This document shows positions 59,059-64,000 of a DNA stretch of 64,000 bases, piece after piece. This DNA comes from Bradyrhizobium sp. CCGE-LA001 (GTDB taxonomy: Bacteria; Pseudomonadota; Alphaproteobacteria; Rhizobiales; Xanthobacteraceae). The stretch covers positions 4,767,501 through 4,831,500 of the forward strand of contig NZ_CP013949.1 in NCBI RefSeq assembly GCF_000296215.2, given 5' to 3'. The translations under genes were made by a program, and so were the position numbers. The notes under the pieces were generated by a model. The model was given only the letters and a program-made list of their open reading frames with translations. It made no database searches and was not told the origin of the DNA. The first letter of the stretch is position 1. Every line of letters begins with the position of its first letter.

Positions 59059-60297
59059 ATGCGGACGATTCTGGCTGGGTTGGCTCTCGTGGGTTTGGCG
59101 TTGTGCAGTGCGGTCGGAAGCGCGGCCAGCGCCGCCGCGCCATCGCCGGAGCTGATCGCCTATGGCAAGGCGCTGGTCGAAGCGGGCGACTGCGCGGGCT
59201 GCCACACCGCCGATCCGGCAAAGCCGTTCGCGGGCGGCAAGCGCATCGACACGCCGTTCGGCGTGATCTATGCGCCGAACCTGACCCCGGACCGCGACAC
59301 CGGGATCGGCGCCTGGGCGGATGCCGATTTCACGCGCGCCTTGCGCTATGGCCTCGCACCCGACGGCTCCAACTATTACCCGGCGTTTCCCTATCCATAT
59401 TTCACGCGGATGACGAAGGACGACACGCTGGCGATCCGAGCCTATCTGGCGACGCTGGCGCCTGTCACCAGCCGCAACAAGCCGCCGGAACTGCGTTGGC
59501 CGTTCGGCTATCGCGGCCTGATGCGGATCTGGAACTATCTGTATTTCAAGCCCGGCCTGTTCGAGCCGGACCAGAGCCAGAGCGCCGCGTGGAACAGAGG
59601 CGGGTATCTCGTGACCGGGCTCGGTCATTGCGGCGCCTGCCATACGCCGAAGAACTACTTTGGCGCGGACAGGCTGGCGCAGGCGCTGTCGGGCAACGAG
59701 GTCGGCGGCTGGTACGCACCAAGGCTCGATGGTGCCGCCCGCACCGGGCTGAAATCGTGGAGCCCTGCAGACATCGTCGAATATCTGCAAAGCGGGCGCA
59801 ACGCCAGGAGCCACGCCGGCGGGCCGATGGCGGAGGTGGTCGTCAACTCGACCTCGAAAATGAGCGATGCGGATGTGCGCGCGATCGCGGTCTACCTGAA
59901 GAGCCTGCCGCCGGCGCGGCGCGAGACGATCGTAACTCCACCCGATGATGCCGAGATGAAGGCGGGCCAGGCGGTCTACGCCAAGCTCTGCGTCGCCTGC
60001 CATGAAGCCGACGGCACGGGCGCACCCCGGATCTATCCGCCGCTGCCCGGCAACGCGCTGCTGCAATCGATCAATCCGTCCTCCACCTTGCGGATCATCC
60101 TCGACGGCGCCCACACGGTGACGACACCGCGCGCGCCCAACACCGGCGAGATGCCCGCCTATGCCAAGCAATTGTCCGACGACGAGATCGCGGCGGTGAC
60201 GAACTACATCCGCAATTCCTGGGGCAATGCGAGCCCGTTGGTGACGCCGGCGCAGGTGGCAAAGGCGAGAAAGGAGGGATTGGGGAGTAGCGAGTAG
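59059..60297 (+). CDS. Triheme cytochrome c (alcohol/gluconate dehydrogenase cytochrome-subunit type)
   Basis: ATG 59059 (AGGAGAG upstream) gives 412 aa with a Sec signal (ILAGLALVGLALCSAVGSAASAAA). Three CxxCH heme sites occur: CAGCH near residue 52, CGACH near 197 and CVACH near 315. This is the arrangement of the membrane-bound cytochrome subunits of acetic acid bacterial alcohol, gluconate or fructose dehydrogenases, which pass electrons to ubiquinone. No dehydrogenase gene is adjacent. It is divergent from the oxidoreductase gene; the 281 bases between them show no further gene. Confidence 0.9.
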   Translation: MRTILAGLALVGLALCSAVGSAASAAAPSPELIAYGKALVEAGDCAGCHTADPAKPFAGGKRIDTPFGVIYAPNLTPDRDTGIGAWADADFTRALRYGLAPDGSNYYPAFPYPYFTRMTKDDTLAIRAYLATLAPVTSRNKPPELRWPFGYRGLMRIWNYLYFKPGLFEPDQSQSAAWNRGGYLVTGLGHCGACHTPKNYFGADRLAQALSGNEVGGWYAPRLDGAARTGLKSWSPADIVEYLQSGRNARSHAGGPMAEVVVNSTSKMSDADVRAIAVYLKSLPPARRETIVTPPDDAEMKAGQAVYAKLCVACHEADGTGAPRIYPPLPGNALLQSINPSSTLRIILDGAHTVTTPRAPNTGEMPAYAKQLSDDEIAAVTNYIRNSWGNASPLVTPAQVAKARKEGLGSSE

Positions 60298-60353
60298 CGA
60301 ATGGTCCATTTGCTATTCGCTATTCGCAGTTCGCTATTCGCGCGCAACAGCGC

Positions 60354-61034
60354 TCACTTCGGCTCATCCCCCGTGAACACGAATTTCGGCATCTCCCATT
60401 TGTAGCGGACTGCGAGCAGGCGGAAGCTGAGGCCGAGCACGAAGGTCAGGGCCGTCCAGAGCTCGGCGTTAAGATTGAGGCCGAAGGCGGTCGCGTAGAA
60501 CAGGCCCGTCACCACGGAGACGCTGGCATAGAGTTCGGAGCGAAACAGCAGCGGCACGTCGTTGCAGAGCACGTCGCGCAACACGCCACCGGCGCAGCCA
60601 GTCACCATGCCGGAGACGATCACGATCGGCAGCGAAGCATCCATCTGCCAGGCAACGTCACAGCCGATCATGGTGAAGACGACGAGGCCGATGGCATCGA
60701 GCACGATGAAGGCGAGGTGCAAGCGATGCACCAGCCGCGCGATCAGGATCGTCAGCAGCGCTGCCCCGCCCGGCAGCGCGAGATAGATCGGATTGGCCAC
60801 CCACACCAGCGGATAATGACCGAGAAACAGGTCGCGCAGCGTGCCGCCGCCAAGCGACGTCACGCAAGCGAGCAGGCAGACGCCGACATAGTCCATACTG
60901 CGCCGGCCGGCGGCCAGCGCCGCGGTCATGCCTTCCGCCGTGATGGCGACGTACCCCAGAAGATGCAGCACGCTATCCGTCGGCGGCAGGCTCCACATCG
61001 GCTTGTTCCCTTCGTCGCTGCCATTGGAACTCAC
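60354..61034 (-). CDS. TRIC-family (UPF0126, YicG-like) cation channel protein
   Basis: GTG 61034 with GGAGGAGGG upstream gives 226 aa; the ATG at 60998 is an alternative. There are seven TM segments in two similar repeats, each with the glycine-rich kinks GGGTLRDLFLGHYP and AGGVLRDVLCNDVPLL. These are diagnostic of prokaryotic trimeric intracellular cation (TRIC) channels, potassium- or sodium-conducting trimers. Before the stop the DNA has short direct/inverted repeats of CTATTCGC (60310-60345). Confidence 0.9.
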   Translation of the reverse strand: MSSNGSDEGNKPMWSLPPTDSVLHLLGYVAITAEGMTAALAAGRRSMDYVGVCLLACVTSLGGGTLRDLFLGHYPLVWVANPIYLALPGGAALLTILIARLVHRLHLAFIVLDAIGLVVFTMIGCDVAWQMDASLPIVIVSGMVTGCAGGVLRDVLCNDVPLLFRSELYASVSVVTGLFYATAFGLNLNAELWTALTFVLGLSFRLLAVRYKWEMPKFVFTGDEPK

Positions 61035-61108
61035 ACTCGGTTCCCTCCTCCGACAGGTTCCCGATTCCCGGGGCGAGGGCAACATGAGACGAAAGCATAG
61101 GGGAGCCC

Positions 61109-61134
61109 GGAACAGAATCTCGCATCCACGGGTT
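61109..61134 (+). promoter_or_regulatory. Candidate EcfG promoter of the gene at 61167
   Basis: GGAAC at 61109-61113 is followed after 17 bases by GGTT at 61131-61134 (consensus CGTT). The ATG is 33 bases downstream with a GGAG site, matching the geometry of the 29318 promoter. Confidence 0.42.
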
Positions 61135-61166
61135 GTCCCGACGTCATAACCCGAGGAGACCAATCG

Positions 61167-61589
61167 ATGGCTGACGACCGTTTTCCCAACGATCCGTACC
61201 GCCCGAACCTCGCCGACGATGAGTATCTTCGCGCGGCGCGCCGGGACGATGCCAACCTTCAGGCTGATCCCGAGCTCGGCGAAGGCCCCGCCTCCAGCGG
61301 CAGAGTTGCGCTATTCGCCGTTGCGATCGCGCTGGTGCTGGGTGCCGTGTTCTATGGCCTGAACAATACCAGCACGACCAACCAGGCCAGCAACACGCCG
61401 GCCTCGCAGACCGCGCAGACGACCAATCCGGCGACACCTCCCGGCATGCGCGACGTGACGCCGCGCGGCAACACCGAGCCGGGCGTGACCACGGGTGCGG
61501 CGCCGAGCAGGCCGGCTGCGCCGGCTCCCGATACGCCTGCTGCAAAGCCGGCGCCGGATACGCCGACGCCGTCTGAGGGCGCGAAGTAA
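61167..61589 (+). CDS. Hypothetical single-TM protein with Pro/Thr/Ala-rich periplasmic tail
   Basis: The 140-aa protein has a polar N-terminus (DDRFPNDPYRPNLADDEYLRAARRDD), one TM helix at about 48-66 (VALFAVAIALVLGAVFYGL) and a disordered tail of Thr, Pro, Ala and Gln. The tail includes the PPGMRD segment, which also occurs in the Gly-rich protein at 23180 (PPGMRNET). No known domain. An EcfG-like promoter is upstream and a strong terminator downstream. Confidence 0.7.
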   Translation: MADDRFPNDPYRPNLADDEYLRAARRDDANLQADPELGEGPASSGRVALFAVAIALVLGAVFYGLNNTSTTNQASNTPASQTAQTTNPATPPGMRDVTPRGNTEPGVTTGAAPSRPAAPAPDTPAAKPAPDTPTPSEGAK

Positions 61590-61609
61590 TACAGTATGGA
61601 AAGCGAGAG

Positions 61610-61638
61610 AGCGGCGGGATGCAGATCCCGCCGCTTTT
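61610..61638 (+). terminator. Rho-independent terminator
   Basis: AGCGGCGGGAT (61610-61620) pairs perfectly with ATCCCGCCGCT (61625-61635) around GCAG, followed by TTTTCGTT, 21 bases after the stop of the gene at 61167-61589. Confidence 0.85.
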
Positions 61639-61646
61639 CGTTGGCT

Positions 61647-61750
61647 GGAGCAATATCGGTTCTCATTGAATCAGAACCGAAGCTCTAGATTCTCATTTGA
61701 CGCGTTCTCTTCACGCGAACCGGTATCCACTTCGCTCGAAAACGCTCTAG
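61647..61750 (-). repeat. Interspersed repeat type I, copy 2
   Basis: This copy is inverted relative to that at 28542-28647 and shares GGTTCT...AATCAGAACCGAAGCTCTAGA, TTTGACGCGTT, TTCACGCGAACCGGT and CCACTTCGCTCGAAAACGCTCTAG. Its right-hand CTAG supplies the TAG stop codon of the gene at 61747-62556. Confidence 0.85.
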
Positions 61751-62556
61751 CTGAACATCTTGTTGAGCTCGCCACCGGAATAGCCGTTGCCGAGTTCGGT
61801 GAAGGTCCCCTGCTCCGCCATCTCCTTTGCTGCGCGCATGAAGCCGCCCCAGGCTGCGCGGGCGAGCGAGCCGCCGACGCTGATCCGGCGCACGCCGAGA
61901 TCTTCGGCTTCCTGCAGCGACAGGCCGGAGCCGCCGATCAGGAGATTGAATGGCTTCGGATGCACCGCCTTCACCACCGCCGCGATGTCCTCGCGACTCT
62001 TCAGACCCGGCGCATAGAGGCAGTCGGCGCCGGCGTCCGCGTAGGCGCTGAGCCGGTCAATGACAAGCTTGAGATCGGTGACGCCCCACAGATAAGCCTC
62101 GCAGCGCCCGACCAGCAGCGTACCGCTGTCGCCGATCGCCTTGCGCGAGGCCTTGATCCGCTCGACCGCGAGCGCGTGATCGTAGAGCGGATTGACCTTG
62201 TCGCCGGTGGAGTCCTCGATCGACAGGCCGGCAACACCGGTGCGCACGCAGCGCTCAACATTGTCGGCGACCTTGTCCGGCTCCACGGCAAAGCCGCCCT
62301 CGAAATCCGCGTTCACGGGGATGTCGACCGCCGAGCTCAATGCTGCCAGATGCTGACAGACTTCTTCCACCCCGACGCGGTTGTCGGCCTTGCCGATGGT
62401 CCAGGCAAAGCCCGCGCTCGATGACGCAATGGCCTTGAAGCCGAGATGCTGCAACGCCTTCGCGCTGCCGACATCGACAGGATTGGGCAGGATGAAGCAG
62501 CCGCTCTCATGCAGCTTCCTGAATGTCGCGCGCTTGTCCGCGGTCGTGACGTGCAT
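61747..62556 (-). CDS. Isocitrate lyase/PEP mutase superfamily protein
   Basis: The 269-aa TIM-barrel protein has the pattern FRKLHESGCFILPNPVDVGSAKALQHLGFKAIASSSAGFA, DIPVNADFEGGF (metal-binding Asp/Glu) and GLSIEDSTGD (Glu-Asp). CLYAPGLKSREDIAAVVKAV follows near the C-terminus. The KKCGH loop of true isocitrate lyase is absent, so it is more like oxaloacetate decarboxylase/2-methylisocitrate lyase-type members. The reaction is unassigned. Its stop codon lies in the interspersed repeat. Confidence 0.87.
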   Translation of the reverse strand: MHVTTADKRATFRKLHESGCFILPNPVDVGSAKALQHLGFKAIASSSAGFAWTIGKADNRVGVEEVCQHLAALSSAVDIPVNADFEGGFAVEPDKVADNVERCVRTGVAGLSIEDSTGDKVNPLYDHALAVERIKASRKAIGDSGTLLVGRCEAYLWGVTDLKLVIDRLSAYADAGADCLYAPGLKSREDIAAVVKAVHPKPFNLLIGGSGLSLQEAEDLGVRRISVGGSLARAAWGGFMRAAKEMAEQGTFTELGNGYSGGELNKMFS

Positions 62557-62634
62557 GTTTCTCTCCCCTTATTGGTCGCGAAGACATAGGCGTGCCGGGC
62601 CGGCAGCGCCAGAGCGCGCCAGCACATGACGGCG

Positions 62635-62985
62635 CTAGCCGGCGTCGTGCACCGCTCGGCTGTCCCGCGGCGCCTGCTCGCGATCAGTCATGCCGTAGTC
62701 GCGGATGACGCTGGCAATCCGCAGATGATAATCGGCAAAGATCTTCGCCCTGCCCTTGGCCTGGGTTCGTCGATGTTCCATCGTGTTGCGCCAGGCCTCG
62801 ACCGCCGCCTCGTCCCGCCAGAACGACACCGACAGGATCTTGCCCTTCTCCGTCAGGCTCTCGAAGCGCTCGACCGAGATGAAGCCGTCGATGGTCTGCA
62901 GGAGCGGTTTCAGGTCGGCCGCGAGGTCAAAATAGTCCTGGCGGTGCTCCGGCTTCGGCCAGACTTCGAAGATCACGGCGATCAT
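62635..62985 (-). CDS. Antibiotic biosynthesis monooxygenase (ABM)-domain protein
   Basis: The 116-aa protein has the dimeric ferredoxin-like ABM fold: MIAVIFEVWPKPEHRQDYFDLAADLKPLLQTIDGFISVERFESLTEKGKILSVSFWRDEAAVEAW is typical. Such proteins can be quinol or heme-related monooxygenases or have no enzymatic role. It is followed by a NIPSNAP-like gene of the same general fold class upstream on the same strand, about 30 bases away. Confidence 0.88.
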   Translation of the reverse strand: MIAVIFEVWPKPEHRQDYFDLAADLKPLLQTIDGFISVERFESLTEKGKILSVSFWRDEAAVEAWRNTMEHRRTQAKGRAKIFADYHLRIASVIRDYGMTDREQAPRDSRAVHDAG

Positions 62986-63015
62986 GGGGGCGGCTCCTGC
63001 TAATGATGTCGTGGC

Positions 63016-63324
63016 CTACAATACCACCTTGCGCAGGAAGGTGCGCTCTTCCGCGAGGATGAATTTCTCGGCCTCCGCGAAGTTGAAGTTCGCCGTGCCG
63101 TCGAGATCAGCGCGCAGCCGCTTGCGATAGGACTCGTACGCCGCCAGGCTCTCGAACGAAATCAAGCCGAAGGCGATGTTGTTGGTGCCCTCATGCGGCA
63201 TGAAGTAGCCGATCAATTCGCCGCCACATCTCGGGATGATGGTGAGCCAGCGCTTCGAATATTCCTCGAACTGCGCGCGCTTGAACGGATCGAGCTGATA
63301 GCGGATGAAGACGGTGACAGACAA
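63016..63324 (-). CDS. NIPSNAP-family protein (TTG start)
   Basis: The start at TTG 63324 is chosen: AGGAG lies 7 bases before it and the family sequence begins there (SVTVFIRYQLDPFKRAQFEEYSKRW). A longer frame to 63408 adds only an Arg-rich non-homologous head. The 102-aa protein continues with GELIGYFMPHEGTNNIAFGLISFESLAAYESYRKRL, as expected for NIPSNAP (dimeric alpha-beta barrel). The role is unknown. It is probably co-transcribed with the ABM gene. Confidence 0.85.
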   Translation of the reverse strand: MSVTVFIRYQLDPFKRAQFEEYSKRWLTIIPRCGGELIGYFMPHEGTNNIAFGLISFESLAAYESYRKRLRADLDGTANFNFAEAEKFILAEERTFLRKVVL

Positions 63325-63472
63325 GTTGGGCTCCTGATTTTGGCCGTTGCCGCGAGCAAAGCGACGCCGTCGCCGCGGAAGCACCGGCTTGCTTCGCTGC
63401 GCTCGCAATGACGTGTTTGCAGAGACACGTTACGCGCTTGCCCGACCACGATGCTTCGGCTACGATCGAAGC

Positions 63473-64000
63473 ATGAAATCAGGTCCTGATATCGCCATGG
63501 TCGCTTCGCTGGTCGGCGATCCCGCCCGCGCCAACATGCTCACCGCGCTGATGAACGGTCGCGCGCTGACTGCGAGCGAACTTGCGCAGGAGGCCGGCAT
63601 TACGCCGCAGACCGCGAGCTCGCATCTGTCGAAGCTCGAAGCCGGCGGCCTCGTCGAGCCGGAGAAGCAGGGCCGCCATCGCTATTACCGCCTCACAGAC
63701 GACGACGTCGCCGGCGTGCTCGAGGGCTTGGCGGGGCTTGCCGCGCGGACCGGGCACATGCGCGTGCGCACGGGGCCGAAGGATCCGGCGCTGCGGCGCG
63801 CGCGGATCTGCTACGACCATCTCGCCGGCGATCTCGGCGTGCAGATGCTCGACACCATGCGCGCACGGCAACTGATCAGGCAGAAGAAGCAGGAGATCGA
63901 GCTCACGGCCGAGGGCGAGCGCTTCCTCGCCAAACATTTGCAGATCTCGCCCGGCATGCTCGCCCATCCGCGCCGGCCGGTGTGCAAGGCCTGTCTCGAC
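63473..64000 (+). CDS. ArsR-family transcriptional regulator with C-terminal extension, truncated by window end
   Basis: ATG 63473 opens a frame that runs to the right edge without a stop (176 codons seen). The winged helix (VASLVGDPARANMLTALMNGR; ALTASELAQEAGITPQTASSHLSKLEAGGLV; GRHRYYRL) is clear. A further domain follows (DPALRRARICYDHLAGDLGVQMLD; FLAKHLQISPGML; RRPVCKACLD) with CxxC near the cut. This organisation is that of the longer ArsR regulators of Rhizobiales, and a Cys pair suggests metal or redox sensing. It is divergent from the NIPSNAP/ABM pair, which may be its target. Confidence 0.85.
   Translation, partial: MKSGPDIAMVASLVGDPARANMLTALMNGRALTASELAQEAGITPQTASSHLSKLEAGGLVEPEKQGRHRYYRLTDDDVAGVLEGLAGLAARTGHMRVRTGPKDPALRRARICYDHLAGDLGVQMLDTMRARQLIRQKKQEIELTAEGERFLAKHLQISPGMLAHPRRPVCKACLD

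Noticed and set aside
58833..59948. 371-codon plus-strand ORF overlapping the cytochrome gene
   Set aside because: It is a frame shadow; the 412-aa frame has signal peptide and three heme motifs.

Overview
This window is chromosomal sequence from a GC-rich alphaproteobacterium, most probably a Bradyrhizobium (Rhizobiales). The inference rests on gene content: IclR/GntR-controlled catabolic islands with Bug-type and Liv-type binding proteins, CaiB-type CoA transferase, fused indolepyruvate ferredoxin oxidoreductase, PAS kinases, GrlR-like and host-attachment proteins. EcfG-like and FixK-like promoter motifs and several families of palindromic interspersed repeats point the same way. About 65 protein genes and one tRNA are supported. 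There is no CRISPR array, integrase, transposase or plasmid/phage core.

Layout. 1-6.6 kb: start of a biotin carboxylase subunit (partial, minus), a zinc metallopeptidase, a large PAS hybrid histidine kinase translationally coupled to an MFS exporter, and an ArsB-type permease. 6.6-12 kb: sugar-acid catabolic cluster, with an MFS importer and a GntR/FCD regulator facing an enolase-superfamily dehydratase, an IdnO-like SDR and an IdnD-like dehydrogenase; a near-perfect 16-bp palindrome lies between the two arms. 12-16 kb: secreted DUF3280-like protein, NarL-type sensor kinase/response regulator pair and an 8-TM protein. 16.1-20.5 kb: IclR regulator, class III CoA transferase and two unrelated periplasmic binding proteins without permeases. 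20.5-24.6 kb: a compact stress island (two small ferritin-like/helical proteins, an orphan NuoB paralogue, an MBL hydrolase, a Gly-rich secreted protein and a manganese catalase) in which four genes carry EcfG-like promoter motifs. 24.6-33 kb: ArsR/AHSA1 operon with paired operators, serine hydrolase, SDR, GNAT, secreted proteins and an AlkP-superfamily phosphatase. 33.5-46 kb: 1-Cys peroxiredoxin, chemoreceptor, photolyase (apparent CTG start), histone-like Lys/Ala protein, DMT transporter, several small secreted proteins, a host-attachment protein, an AraC regulator, tRNA-Arg(TCG), VOC and GrlR-like proteins. 46-54.4 kb: HAMP-PAS-PAS kinase, NUDIX, DapA-like aldolase and a set resembling a split MFE-2/SCP-x beta-oxidation module (SDR, MaoC hydratase, DUF35, SCP2-type thiolase). 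54.4-64 kb: repeat island, 1163-aa indolepyruvate ferredoxin oxidoreductase, triheme cytochrome c, TRIC channel, PEP-mutase-like lyase, ABM and NIPSNAP proteins, and a truncated ArsR regulator at the right edge.

The strongest unexplained signals are: the putative EcfG regulon around the orphan nuoB; matched inverted operators in front of the ArsR/AHSA1 and GntR systems; a FixK/FNR-type box with a 31-codon microORF at 42.0-42.2 kb; a roughly 105-bp repeat whose terminal CTAG provides the stop codons of three flanking genes; and a photolyase whose only well-placed start is CTG. All functions are read from sequence motifs and remembered family features; no database search was run.
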